A stretch of 64,000 nucleotides of DNA from Xenopus tropicalis. Its lineage: Eukaryota > Chordata > Amphibia > Anura > Pipidae. The stretch is from positions 36,375,701-36,439,700 of the forward strand of contig NC_030678.2 in assembly GCF_000004195.4 (NCBI RefSeq). Reading direction: 5' to 3'. A program made the translations under genes and the position numbers. Below are positions 25,090 through 37,073 of this stretch, piece after piece. The notes below the pieces were generated by a model, which saw nothing but the letters and a program-made list of their open reading frames with translations, did not search any database and was not told the DNA's origin. Position 1 is the first letter of the stretch, and the number at the start of each line of letters is the position of its first letter.

Positions 25090-26493
25090 TGAAATGCCTG
25101 TAGTTACCTCTGCATGAATTTGTAGCCCACATTATTAATACGTATTATCTAAGGTTCTAGACAATAGAAAAGCGATGTCTAAACACATCAGAGCATACAG
25201 CCGATTGCAATAAAAAATAAGTTCTGCTATAAATAAAACTTTATTAACTGTACAGGATAAGAATAACTGCTGTCAAATGAGCTTGCTAGGAGAACCGTAC
25301 AGTTTATTGCAGTAAGTTTCAGTGCATCACATATTGCATAGAGCATTGTAGAGGTTTAAATAGATTTTATCTGATGATAAAGTGGATGACAAAATATATA
25401 ATAATTTGTCCCTAAAGAATAGGTTGCAAAGATCCTTTTTCAGTTTCATCAAGGATATTCATAGAGAAAAGATATTACTGGTGAGAACTTAGTGTCAGCT
25501 TGATAAATGTGGATCTCTCCGGTTATCTGACAAATGTCTATTTTCTAAAGACTGGAGGTCGGGTGGCAAGAAACATAAAGAAAATGTGTAATGACTCGGA
25601 GGAGAAACATTATGTCCCTTAGACATTTCTTTCATTTCTTTCATGTTAATGGGTGTATTCCATTGGTTTATCATTGATCAAAACTCTAATTTTAACATCT
25701 GCATTTATCATCAAAACAAATTAAAAACCAATATCTCCTGTGTGCCCTATTCGCTGTTAATTATTTACACAGAGCAAGTAATCCATCATTTTACATCTTT
25801 TTCCAATTTCAGTCCATGGTCACATGATGTATAACCATTCATCTTTCATCATACATAACTCCCATGTAAAGAGAAATCTCTTCTATCTCTATGTACGTGT
25901 TTAAAATGCTAAGGAAAAGAGAGAAATGAAAATGGTACTAGCAGAGGCAGCTATAACTAGACTACCATGAATTAGAAATGATTGGCAGAACATGTAGGCA
26001 CTTGCAGTATTTATCAAAATGTTAGGATCTCAAAAACATTCATTTTTAGCTTAAATGGGGGGGGGTAATACTATTTAGTAAGGCATTTTAAAAACATTAA
26101 AAATATATACCTATATTGCATGCAGACTAATGGCTTCTGTTGGCTCCTGTTCTTGTTGGTAATGGGGCAAATACTCTAAAACCTACAAAGCATTTGAGAC
26201 AAATAGTTCTGAAATCATTTTTTAACCTTTAATTGAGTTTTGTAGCTTGAGTTAAATCTTGAGTGATATTAAATCAGAGCTCTTGGCGGTATTGAAATTA
26301 CATCTAGTTGTAAATACTCCTTTTGTTGGTTTTGAGGTAGAGGCCCACAACTAGGACTTGGCCAACTTGCTGAGTCTGAGTAGAGTTTCACCCATCAGTG
26401 GAATAACTGAGATCTATGGTGGAAATAAGAAATTGCTGGTTGGATGGGGAATGCCAAGCCACGACTCACAAGGGCAGGGACTTACCATGAAAT

Positions 26494-26612
26494 TTATCTA
26501 TCTATCATCTATCTATTTATCTATCTATCTCTCACTCTCTCTCTGTATCTATCAATTATCTATTTATCTATTGATTATCTATCTATCCATCTATCTCTCT
26601 CTCTGTCATCTC
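26494..26612. repeat. (TCTA)n / (TC)n microsatellite
   Basis: About 120 bp of interrupted atct repeats with ctctctctctgt stretches. The open frames across it, rich in Ser, Leu, Ile and Tyr, are translations of the repeat. Confidence 0.9.
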
Positions 26613-27130
26613 TGTTGTTTACTTCTTAAACTTAGGATTTCGCATTTCAATACATTTTCATCCTGTATTTCCTAATACTGATCTATTATCTGGAATTCAT
26701 GCTTTATCTTGCATCCATTATAACAGATACCCAGAGTGCTTCTTTTAATTCATCTAAAGCCTCATTGCCAAGAGACTAAACAGCATATTTTCTTGAACCC
26801 CCAAATATGTCTTTGTCTACAAGACACTGAACATGCAACCATGTTTTTTATTCTTGTCCATGCCAATTGAACTATTGGGGCTCAAGGCAAGGATCTCTTT
26901 TATTAAGCAGGTTTCTCATTATGTCTGTATACTTTTGCATTGATATGGTATGGAATTGTGGTACCTGCACTATACATGTGCACTTTAAAACATTTATACT
27001 AAGAACAATCTAAGGCACCTAACAAGAGTCAAGAGCTATAGCATTCAGGGAGTTCTGATCTAAAATAACTCTGCAATATTGTATATGCTTTTAGTATGTT
27101 ATGAATGTTTCTATGTATCTTCTCCAATAG

Positions 27131-27302
27131 GATCATCATATAGTACTACCGGCTCTGTTGTTTTCCTGCAAATACAAAGTAACTGTACATCCAGCAAGAC
27201 CCAAAGATCATTTAAAGGCTGAAAGTATTTTCTTTACAACACCACCCTGTTCAACACTAAAAGGGAAAACCCACAAGCAAATAAATTGCCCATCTGATAC
27301 AG
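27131..27302 (+). CDS. anos1: anos1 exon 11 equivalent: end of FnIII-3 and inter-domain linker
   Basis: This exon encodes residues 197-253 and the first base of Ala254 (phase 0 in, phase 1 out). It finishes FnIII-3 with [16 protein letters not shown] and [15 protein letters not shown], then runs into a short linker HKQINCPSD. Cysteines occur at CKY, PPC and NCP; the first two match human positions from recall. The acceptor is tctccaatag and the donor GTAAAA at 27303. The Lys-rich linker is more variable than the domain. Confidence 0.95.
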
Positions 27303-29285
27303 GTAAAAGAATGGAAGTGTCTTAATTATAACATATTTGCTTTCTAGTCCTCCAGATGCTGTTTTGTGAAGTTGACTGAGCTGAAGGCTTTCATATAATT
27401 CTGTAGTTCAGGGAAAGCTGAAGGGCTTCATGTTGAACTATCAATTTTCCAAATGTCATGTAGATCATAGATAGGTTTTGGATCCTGATTTATCCTATCC
27501 TTTAGTCTAAAATATTGTCAGAAGAAAGGATTGATCTGAATCTAAAAATTTCTTGGAGCTTTAGCACTTGCATTTAAGTCATTGGTCAGTTGTACCTAGT
27601 TACAAGGGTTGGCATCCTGGAGTTTGTGTAGAAGATGCATAATGTGTGGCGGAATTAAAAAAATAAGCCTGCCACCCAATACTTGCCAGTGGAAGTCTTT
27701 AAAAAGAACAATAAGGGGCTGATTTACTAACCCACGAATCCGACCCGAATTGGAAAAGTTCCGACTTGAAAACGAACATTTTGCGATTTTTTCGTATGTT
27801 TTGCGATTTTTTCGGATTCTGTACGGATTTTTCGTTACCAATACGATTTTTGCGTAAAAACGCGAGTTTTTCGTATCCATTACGAAAGTTGCGTAAAAAG
27901 TTGCGCATTTTTCGTAGCGTTAAAACTTACGCGAAAAGTTGCGCATTTTTCGCGTAAGTTTTAACGCTACGAAAAATGCGCAACTTTTTACGCAACTTTC
28001 GTAATGGATAGGAAAACTCGCGTTTTTACGCAAAAATCGTATTGGTAACGAAAAATTCGTAAAGAATCCGAAAAAATCGCAAAACATACGAAAAAATCGC
28101 AAAATACCGATCATTACGAAAAAAACGCAATCGGACTCCATTCGACCCGTTCGTGGGTAAGTAAATCAGCCCCAAAGTGTGATCCTTACAGAGTAAGTAA
28201 AATACCTCTATGCAGGGATTAAATGCTTTATCGTTGGGGTTCCCTCCAGCACAGGCAATCAATAAATGTGATCTTTGTGTCACAACACAAGAAAGGGACA
28301 AAAATAAAATAATATAAAATAAAAATATATGTAAACAAAAATCCCAACAGAAGTACTTTCTAGTTCCAGTCTAGATGTAACTACTTGGTACAGCTTCTGC
28401 ACAACTACGCACACAATACCCTGGCGATGTGTGGTGAATTGTGTTGCCGTTTTTTACAAAGCATAGTAAATCTGCCCCCAAGTGTAAAGTCTAGCCACTT
28501 AAAGCAACCAAGCTGAGCAGTAAAGGCTACCTGCTGAGTGGTTGCTGTGGGTATTTACTTATTAATATAGTTTCCAGGGCTGCCATATCTAATCTCAAGA
28601 TAGCTATTCATGCCTGCTTGTGTGGCCAAGTTACCAAAGGAGACCTTCATCTGATTTCACCCTTCAGGTCAGTTCTGGATTCACCTTGCCTTTACAACCA
28701 CTACATAAAAGCTATCCATGTCTTGATCACGGGATGCTGCTAAATTCACAGTCAAGCTCAAATCTTTGTGCCCCATACCAAAGAGGCAAATATTTTCCCA
28801 CATAGTAGCAGGTGTAAAAGAGCAGAGGCAAGGTGCAGCATAGGCAAATAAACAGTGCTAGTTTCTTGAACTTTACATCTTAACTTCTACATTTGAAATT
28901 TATAAACAACACTGTCCTGACAATCTGTTCTGTGGGGTGTTAGAGCACAGGGCAGCTCTAAACAAACTTTGAGCCTTGATTTAATGGAGACATTGTAATA
29001 GGCCTTTGTAAATGTGGCCAACAGTAAAAAAAAATGTTTCTTGAATGATTTTTGCTTAATCTCAGGGAAATTATTATGAACAAACCTTGGTGTGAGATAT
29101 GCCTATAGAGTATTTTCTTATTATATTGCTTATAAAGTATCATTCAGATCTTGTAAATACAAAGTACAATAAATAATAAGTTGCAAACATGATGAACAGA
29201 GATATATATGTTCTGCACTGTACATTATCAGATTCTTCTACTTTTTATTTATGCAAGTATTTAGCATTTTTCTCATACCTTTCAG
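27303..29285 (+). other. anos1: anos1 intron 11
   Basis: This intron contains the palindromic MITE at 27715-28173. The remainder (28174-29285) is AT-rich with no recognisable gene or repeat family, ending in a pyrimidine tract before the AG at 29284-29285. Confidence 0.9.
27715..28173. mobile_element. 3-bp-target MITE forming a ~160-bp-arm palindrome
   Basis: The ends are GGGGCTGATTTACTAACCCA and GGGTAAGTAAATCAGCCCC, flanked by TAA / AAA. The interior from about 27779 to 28104 is one near-perfect inverted repeat: arms of about 160 bp, a handful of mismatches and a centre of about 8 nt near 27941. It is of the same family as 19530-20061 and 49148-50231 but without their CTGCAG-containing core. 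Confidence 0.85.
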
Positions 29286-29506
29286 CTCCAGTTGTCTCCA
29301 AGGTACTTGCAAAACCTGAAAACCTCTCTGCAACTTTCAATGTACAAGAGGCTAATATTACTGGATACTTTTCTTGGCAACTCTCCAAAGTCAATCTTCA
29401 TCAGCCTATGACAGGCTTTCAAGTCACATGGGCAGAGGTAACAACAGAGAGCCGACAGAACAGTTTGCCAAACAGCATCATTTCTCAGTCCCAGATATTG
29501 CCAGCG
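29286..29506 (+). CDS. anos1: anos1 exon 12 equivalent: FnIII-4, first part
   Basis: This exon encodes the end of Ala254 and residues 255-327 (phase 1 in, phase 0 out). It opens FnIII-4 with [25 protein letters not shown] and the block [20 protein letters not shown], then [14 protein letters not shown]. That second half is among the most conserved parts of anosmin-1 and clinches the identification. Sequons occur at Asn266 (NLS) and Asn277 (NIT). The acceptor is tacctttcag and the donor GTAAGA at 29507. Confidence 0.97.
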
Positions 29507-30204
29507 GTAAGATAATATTATATAATATTCTTAATATTATATAATTTCTGTAACTGAAATGTGCTATTTATTGTATTTGCTGAGTAAACAGTACTAAATG
29601 ATGCAATTTGTATAGCCCATGCTTGATTCAGATGTAATTCTGCCATAGAAGCCACACCTTGCTTCCTTTTTTGACTTTTTATTCCTGTGATAATAAAGAA
29701 ATTGATACACAATTGATGGAAGCAGTGAAGACTCCCAATGTAAATGTTGGATTTGGGTGCAAAGCACCAGACCTACAGCTTAGAGGATTGGAATGCTGTA
29801 AAGAAAAAATCAACTCCAACAATGCACTCCAACAAACTCCAATAGGAAGGTCCAGTCAAAATGTAAAAAAAATCTGTTTAAAATAAGCAATTTGTCAAAT
29901 AAAAGTCTATATGGGTTTTGTGCCTTCCTAGGACTAGAAATCATAGGCTTTTATTTTGCATGTTGCTTATGTAAATAAAGATTGTTTTACTTTTGTGCTT
30001 GACCTATTTTGATTGTTGGAGTGCAGGCCTTGATTTTTTTTTTTATTTTTCCTGTTGATGTCAGGTGGCATCACCTTTGCATTCACTTGTCCGTGGCATC
30101 AGGTAAAGGGGTAGGCCTGGTACAAGGCACTATAACAAGTCGGGGGTAACTCTTGTCCTTTTATAGGGTTGGAGAAAAGGCTGGCACATATAGAAGGATG
30201 TAAA

Positions 30205-30529
30205 TTATGGTGCATTATATTTATATAACACTGACACACACTTTTCAGTGTTTTACAGGATTATCCATTATCAGTCCCTGTCCCAGAGGAGGTTACAATC
30301 TAAGGTCCCTATCACATTCACACACACTATGATTAATTTAGTCAGAAGCCAATTAACCTGCCTGTATGTTTTTGGAGTGTGGGAGTAAACCAGAGTAACC
30401 CCACAGAGACACCATACAAACTCCTTGCAGATAGTGCCCTGGCTGGAATTGAGCTCAGGATCCCAGCACTGCAGTTAGATTCTGACTAAATTGATCATAG
30501 TGTTTGCTACTCACCAAGCCACCGTGCCT
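30205..30529 (-). mobile_element. SINE-like element, inverted, near full length
   Basis: Read on the minus strand it starts ggcacggtggcttggtgagt (tRNA-like A-box region). It continues through the catacaggcaggttaattgg and ccttagattgtaacctcctc blocks to a tail with tgtcagtgttatataaatat. It is the most complete copy in the window of the family at 1758-1990. Confidence 0.6.
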
Positions 30530-30621
30530 ACTGAACTGGCTTCCATTAAACATTGTGAGTAGGAATTGTAGAATCATTGTCCTGGCTGAGGTTCCATTGA
30601 CAACACTGGCAACAACACTAT

Positions 30622-30952
30622 GGGGCACATTTACAAAAGCACGAACGCTCCGAGCGTATTTTCACCATTTTTTTCGGGCGTCCGCATGACTTTTTCGTAC
30701 AGCGCATGACTTTTTCATACGGCGCACAACTTTTTCGGACGTTTGCACGAAAAAATCGGAAAGGTTTTACCGCTGTTTACAATTGTTCGGTACGAAAATT
30801 TCGTGACTTTCGGATCGCCAATACGATATTATCGTGACTAATACGATTTTTTCGTAAGCATTTTCGTGATATTTGCGATCTTCCGAAATTTTCGTTCCAA
30901 TACGATTTTTTCCCATTCGTGATTCGGATTCGTGGATTAGTAAATGTGCCCC
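30622..30952. mobile_element. 3-bp-target MITE (GGGGCACATTTAC family)
   Basis: The ends are GGGGCACATTTACAAAAGCA and GGATTAGTAAATGTGCCCC, flanked by TAT on both sides. The interior is gactttttcgtac-type repeats on both arms. There is no open frame of note. Confidence 0.75.
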
Positions 30953-31243
30953 TATATTTCACTGACCACTAGCTATACACATATATTAATGTTCAGTCAA
31001 TGTTTTGTGCTAAGAGCATTTAGCCCTCTTATATTAAGGTAATAAAAAACAAGCAACTATTCATGAGGCTTGTACATTAAACACAAATTAGTATTCGGTT
31101 GTGCACTGTATAAAGGATATCATTATGAAAATTCATTTGATTGGTTTATTTAGTGTCATTATATAATTTAGACCACTTTTTACATTTTAAATTAAATGTA
31201 TTTTTTTTTATTTATGATTTTATTTGACCTTTACTCATTACAG

Positions 31244-31385
31244 GATCATTACATGCTGACAGTTCACAATCTTAGACCATCAATGCTTTATAAATTGGAA
31301 GTCCAGGTACTGACGACCGGAGGAGAAGGCCCAGCAACAATAAAATCTTTCCGAACACCAGATGTTCTGCCCCCTCTACCTCACC
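31244..31385 (+). CDS. anos1: anos1 exon 13 equivalent: end of FnIII-4 and start of tail
   Basis: This exon encodes residues 328-374 and the first base of Arg375 (phase 0 in, phase 1 out). It completes FnIII-4 with [20 protein letters not shown] and [17 protein letters not shown]. It then begins the proline/histidine tail (LPPLPH). The tyrosine-corner strand [15 protein letters not shown] is typical of FnIII. The acceptor is cattacag and the donor GTAAGTA at 31386. Confidence 0.97.
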
Positions 31386-32668
31386 GTAAGTAAGCAGTGC
31401 TGGTAAAGAAGATTGAAGTTTATATTTGATAAAATTATTTTAATATTTATTATTATTATTATTATTTGGCTGAAGAAAATGGAGGGAAAAGTGCATTTTT
31501 TAAAATGTAAATGTTCCCTGGAATCTCTACGTGAAAAATGTATTTAAAATAAGCTGCCGGTTGCCTCTTGGAGTAATCATATGCACATTAGTAAACCAAT
31601 GATGCATCACACAAATGTCATTTAAACATGAATGCAGTGACGTCATCAGAAAATAAATATATACATATATGTTGGGAAGTAATTAAAAATGTCAAATAAA
31701 AAATAATCTCAAAAACCAGGCTAGTTAAACAGCAAATCAAAATACATTCCAAATCTACCCCTGAGGCCTGTGGAATGCTAATGAATAAATACAACGTAAA
31801 CAAAATAGAGTTTAAAGGCAGAATATCCAGTGCATAAGCTATAATTGTGTATTATTGTGTAAAGCGGCATAGAAATCATTGGCAATCACAGCCAATGCTG
31901 TCATTGTTGCTAAATTCTTTTTGTTTTGTTTACATTCTTTATAGAATGGAATATTTACCTAGGAAAGATTAGTAAAGCATTTACATCCCTGATGCCGCTG
32001 AGGAGCAGTGTGTATGTGGCTGACAATTTTGGTTGCCATGTTTAGCATAAATACCCCTTTCCCTTCTGACATGAATTCAATCAGTTGTACAAAAGGTGCA
32101 TAAATCTGAATGTCCAAAAATAGATATAAATGTATTTTTACACAGACATACCTAATTACAAATGATGAGCAAAATGCAACTCCTCCCTCACCTTGTTTGA
32201 GATTCTACAGAAGGAAACCATGATAGTCTGTCTGTACTGCAAAAACCAACTCCCTAACCATAGGCTGACAGAATGACAGAAATATGCAATACCTCCCGCA
32301 CCCTGTTCCACTGTGAAGTGATGGATTCTAGAACTTGAAGTTCCCCTGTTTCCAGAGAATCTGGGCACCCCAATATGGAAAACAAAGGGACTTCAAGCCC
32401 CAGAATCCATCACTTCCCAATGAAGCAAGGTGTATGAGGTGTTTTATTAAACTGTAACCCAAAGGGATGCTGGAAAATGGTTTTGTCAGGTTACATGGTT
32501 TACTTTTTTTGTGTAAAAAAACAAAATACATTTATATTCATAACTGGAAGATGAGATCTTGTTCATGCACGTTCTCTAGTTCAAATGAATGAGCTCATGT
32601 CAAAAAGGGGGTATATTTTCTCTTTATGGCTATTTTCTGCAATGTCAATGTGTTTGTTTAAAACTGAA

Positions 32669-32986
32669 GGGCTGTGACACACGGGGAGATTAGTCGCCGC
32701 GCAACAAATCTTCCTTATTGCGGGCGACTAATCTCCCTGAAATGCCATCCCCCCGGCTAGCATGTAAATCACCAGTGGGACTGCATACGCTGCGCCGTGA
32801 TTTGCTGAAGTCACTGAAGTTGCTTTGAGAGGAAACTTTGGCGACTTCGGGAAATCACGGTGCCACATATGCCATCCCACCGGCGATTTACATTCTAGCC
32901 GGTGGGATGGCATTTCAGGGAGATTAGTTGCCCGCAACAAGGAAGATTTGTCGCGCAGCGGCTAATCTCCCCATGTGTCACAGCCC
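32669..32986. mobile_element. MITE, GGGCTNTGNCACACGGGG family
   Basis: The left end is GGGCTGTGACACACGGGGAG and the right end CTCCCCATGTGTCACAGCCC. Subterminal blocks (agattagtcgcc, gccatcccaccggcgattta) recur inverted inside. The family also occurs at 52105, 54142 and 61656. No clear target duplication remains here. Confidence 0.8.
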
Positions 32987-33017
32987 TAGGGGTTCTAATC
33001 TTATGTTTTGACATAAT

Positions 33018-33186
33018 GGGGTATATTTATTAAACTGTGTAAAAAGTGGAGTGAAGCATTACCGATGATGTCAGAACTTAGATTTCAACAGTTAAAAAAC
33101 CAAAGCAAAGCATCTGATTGGCTGCTACGAGCAACATCACGGTAATGTTTTACTCCACTTTTTACACAGCATAATAAATATACCCC
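33018..33186. mobile_element. short inverted-repeat MITE (GGGGTATATTTAT)
   Basis: The arms ggggtatatttattaa, then gtgtaaaaagtggagt, face their reverse complements at the right end across a loop containing ctgattggctgctacgagca. It is about 170 bp long and can fold nearly end to end. Confidence 0.8.
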
Positions 33187-33369
33187 AAAGTGTAACTAGA
33201 ACTTTTATCTTACAATCTGAACCTATAAAGGAAGGTTTTTGTATTTGGCCGAATGCTAAAAATATGGAATCGGAGCCTTTCTGTTTCTAAGAATTATTAT
33301 TACATCACTGTTAGGATGCAGACAACATTTCAGTTCTAACAAATGTTATTTCTATATTTCTATTCCCAG

Positions 33370-33428
33370 GGCCTCATCTTAAACAGCACCGACCTAACCA
33401 CTTCAAACCATCCCCAGAGAAGTACTGA
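33370..33428 (+). CDS. anos1: anos1 last coding exon (human exon 14 equivalent): C-terminal tail and stop
   Basis: After the AG at 33368-33369 the frame completes Arg375 and encodes 18 more residues, ending in TGA at 33426-33428. The peptide RPHLKQHRPNHFKPSPEKY is basic and rich in His and Pro. It parallels the human tail, which ends in a Lys-Pro-Ser-Pro-Glu-Arg-Tyr motif (recalled). The exon continues as the 3'UTR. No alternative coding end is visible. Confidence 0.96.
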
Positions 33429-34364
33429 ACACATACTGAATTACAGCCATCTTAGAAAAAAATTGTGCATGAAAAAAATACAGGAAGAAACGATGGAAGC
33501 CATTGGCGGGAAGAATTTCTTGAGCATATCATAGGTTGATGGTTGAATCAATATGTCCTCAGCTATGATTTCTCGTCAGTTCCCAGTATGCAATGCGTAG
33601 CACCTCCTTTCATCATACTGACGGTTACTCTCAGCTACTAGTGTCTCCCTTTGTTCCTGTATTTCAATAAGACTTTCAAGGTGCAATTTATTTCATGAAT
33701 AACATCGGTAGTTTATCTGTTTGTGAATACTACATATTGTATATATGACGTAAACGTTTCATAAAATAATTTTTCAGGAACTTGAGGAAAAAAATTAAAA
33801 TGAAAGCAATAATTTACCTAAATATCATAGACAATGCTTTGTCAAGGACAGAGACTAAGGTGTTAGCATGATCTTATGCTACATGGCCCAGTGTTATGAG
33901 ATCACTAAATACAACATTGTTTTTTTGGGTGCAGTTTTTATGCAATAATTATGCATTAAATTGGAAGTTATAGAGATGCACAGACTGGCAGACAACTGTG
34001 CGTTTCTGTGAGGCAATACCATTGCTTTGGTCCTCAAACTATGTCTTCCAAATTTTCCATAATATAAAGGCAAATTTGAAGTAAAAAAGAAATGACTAGT
34101 TAGTTTGTGGGGATATACTACATATACTTGTATGTATGTAGGGTGTAATGTATTGCTGGACTTCACTCCTTTCTCTATTACACTTTTTTAATTTTAATAA
34201 TGTAGCATTTCTACTATTTGCATAGGTAAAACATTACTATCAATGGTATTTCTCTTCTTTAAAGATTTGGTGATATTCTGAGCTTTTAGAAGGAGCCAGC
34301 ACTTCACAATGCAACTGCTTTGAGATAAGCTATTGTTTCTCTAACTCAATGTAACTGGAGGAGT

Positions 34365-34742
34365 CATGGTCAGACTAGGGTCTGTTACTATTGAGTGCTG
34401 CTCTCATATCTACCACTAGGTGGGGCATGGGTAGAGCTATTATCTTGTTATCTTTCCATTGTTCTGATTGGATGCTGGGAGGGGGGGAACACAGGGGTGA
34501 TGATAACACTCCAACTTGCAGCAGTAAAGAGTGACTGAAATTTTTCAGAGCATAAGTCACGCAGCTAAGAGCACCTGGAAAACTAAGAACATAGCTAGCT
34601 CCACAGATTCAAAATGAAATATATACAAAAAATCTCTTTTCTCTTTTAAACAGTGGATTTCAATGCAGAATTGCGCTGGAGGAGTGCTATTAACTGATGC
34701 ATTTTGTGAAAAAAACTTGTTTCCTATGACAGAATCCCTTTA
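34365..34742. mobile_element. T2-like TTAA MITE remnant in the 3'UTR
   Basis: The right end gacagaatcccTTTAA and the interior (ccaccactaggtgggg, ccattgttctgattgg, actccaacttgcagcagtaa) match a repeat I recall as abundant in Xenopus. The left end is unclear. It would be transcribed as part of the anos1 3'UTR. Confidence 0.65.
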
Positions 34743-36896
34743 AGAAGCTTATTCTTAACAGTTTTGCCCTTAAGGTCAACAACTAAAATGTTTGCTACCC
34801 ATGTTTCAGCACTGCCGAGTCCTTGTTACACAGTATGCATTAGGTGAAATGATAGCGTAGTATGAACAGTACCTGCAATTTATACATTGCAAAGAATGAA
34901 ATCTCTTAATAATAACATTTATATTATGTGCCAAGAGGAAAATGTAAACATTGAAACTACATATTATAGTCATTTACACATGTAATATACTCATCATTGG
35001 AACATTGTTGAAGGCTTTGTAGGCTAATAAATAGGCAATGTGTTGGTAAATGTATTTGAACTGAATGCTTTTGAATGTGAACTTAGGTTTTGAATTAATA
35101 TAGCACATTTTAATATTTAGATACTTTATAAACCAAAAAAATGTACACACACAAGCCCCACACTTACTGTGTCTTAAGTGTTAATGCTGACATGGCGTTT
35201 GGGGACTGTATCATTAAGTATCTTTGCTGAATTGTGCTTAGTAACAGGGAACAACTATGCTGGCATAGTTTAATGGTACATCATAGCTTTATGGAGGGTT
35301 GTCCCACTAAGAAGAGTTCTGTTTAGCCCCATTTAGTTGACTATGTCCCTTATGCAGAGCAGTCAACCCCCCCCCCCCCTATTTTTTTGGGAGTTACCTT
35401 CTTTCCCCTGGTCTACCCTCACCCAGTATTATTCTCAAAATGTTTTGGCTATCTTCCAAAATTTGCGTCAAATTATGCGCAGTAAGCAATCAGTTATGGT
35501 TTCCAAAGTATTTGCGCATGGGGAGGATGCAGTTTTTCGTCATCAACTGGGCATTTGCGCATGTATGACGTCACTTCCGGAAGCGCACATGTGAACATGA
35601 CGCCATTTCTTTGTATCAGCATCCCCTGCCTTCACTACACTTAAGGTTGACACCTCTGTGAATGAAACAAGTGTCCACACTCCTCTGGCATTTCTGCTAA
35701 CGTATGGGGATACCCATGGGAGATGATGAGTAAGGTTGTGTTCAGCCAGTCCAAATAAAAATAGCAGTAATTTAATGTAGTGGGATCCATTTTATTTAAC
35801 CAAGACTGATACCATGATGGCTATAAAAAATATATTTTTAAATATATATATATATATTTATCCAAATTCATAATCATTATAAAGTCCTTTTAAACTGAAT
35901 TTAAAATCACCATTTAATATTTCAGCTCAGTATAAATAATTATAATTCTGTCTTTTTCATCAATAATCTGTCCAAATAGCATGAACAGTCTTAGGTAAAT
36001 AGTCATGTGTATTCATCACCTTCTATAGTGTTGTAATGCAAATAACGGTAAAGGCACCTATGCTATAACTGTAATAATGTGATCAAACTGTTTTGGGAGT
36101 ATTTTTGTCCTTTTTTACCAGTGTGCTTTCTAGGAGGTAAGAGATGGTAAAACCATTATTACCAGTAAAATCAGTGGTCCCAGGTATTGAAATACACACA
36201 AAAATCTTTCTGCTAGAAAATGTTATCAAGCATTGTAGCCCAGAATAAAGGGTAATAAAAAGGCATACATTGTTTATGATTTCTAAAATGTGTTTAAAGG
36301 CCTAATCTAAGAAGAAAAACTGTATATTCACTATACATTTTCCTCTACTATATCATCAGATTAAATTAGTCACTTCACATCATGAATTACACATCTGAAT
36401 AGAGAAAGTTACCTTCCTTGGACTCTTATATTAAACCTTGTGTATCTTCTCGTTCTGCAAAAAAGTCCTACCCTCTATTTAGTAACAATGTATTATGTCT
36501 TAATATGCATGCAGTGATGCATGGAATGTAGTGCTATCCTTTTGAACCACTGCATGGGAAGACCATTTTTATATCCAATATGGCATTGTTTTTGGCCCTG
36601 TTGCACTGTGTTTATTTAACTAGAGACATTGGGTAGTTGGGAAGTGGAGTGTTTTTGTTTTAGGATTCCGAAAGTAAGGGAAAAATCATTGTGGTCCAAT
36701 ACTCAACGTTGCAGAATTGCATCTTAACATGCAAACCATGCAAAGAAGACATTAATTAGACAAAAGACTTTTAGTAGGGTCACCTAATATGTTCTTCTTA
36801 CTTCTAAGGAATTTTTGTTTGATCTTAATATTTTTTGGGGGGGAGGGGGTGGTTTCATAGACTTTGCTATTAAACGCTTAATTGGTTTCAGAATAG

Positions 36897-37073
36897 TGGG
36901 GGTAATTTATCAACACTGATCAAATTTATCCATTGGCAGTAACCCATGGCAACCAATCAAATTGTTGCATATATTGTTTAATTGCAGCTGGCTGATAAAA
37001 GCCAATCACTGATTGGTTGCTATGTGTTACTGTCCATGGGCAAATTTGCCCAGTTTTGATAAATGACCCCCAC
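36897..37073. mobile_element. short inverted-repeat MITE in the 3'UTR
   Basis: GTGGGGGTAATTTATCAA at the left faces TTGATAAATGACCCCCAC at the right. The inner arms (gcagtaacccatggcaacca, tggttgctatgtgttactg) are inverted as well. It is about 177 bp long. Related pieces lie at 45248-45400 and 60539-60620. Confidence 0.8.

Larger units (their letters stand above)
23669..27130 (+). other. anos1: anos1 intron 10
   Basis: This intron contains a full TTAA MITE (23964-24455), a 0.5-kb GATA microsatellite (24593-25089) and a second TCTA-rich tract (26494-26612). The stretch 25090-26490 shows no repeat family I recognise and no exon. Confidence 0.9.
29507..31243 (+). other. anos1: anos1 intron 12
   Basis: This intron contains an inverted SINE-like element (30205-30529) and a 3-bp-target MITE (30622-30952). 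A stretch at about 29800-30035 with caatgcactccaacaaactc and tgttggagtgcaggcc inverted relative to each other looks like another short inverted-repeat element, less certain. Confidence 0.9.
31386..33369 (+). other. anos1: anos1 last intron (13)
   Basis: This intron contains an ATT repeat near 31450-31467, a Harbinger-like MITE (32669-32986) and a short inverted-repeat MITE (33018-33186). Nothing coding is seen. The acceptor is ctattcccag. Confidence 0.9.

Noticed and set aside
26358..26675. 105-codon open frame rich in Ser, Leu, Ile and Tyr
   Set aside because: It is a translation of the TCTA microsatellite.
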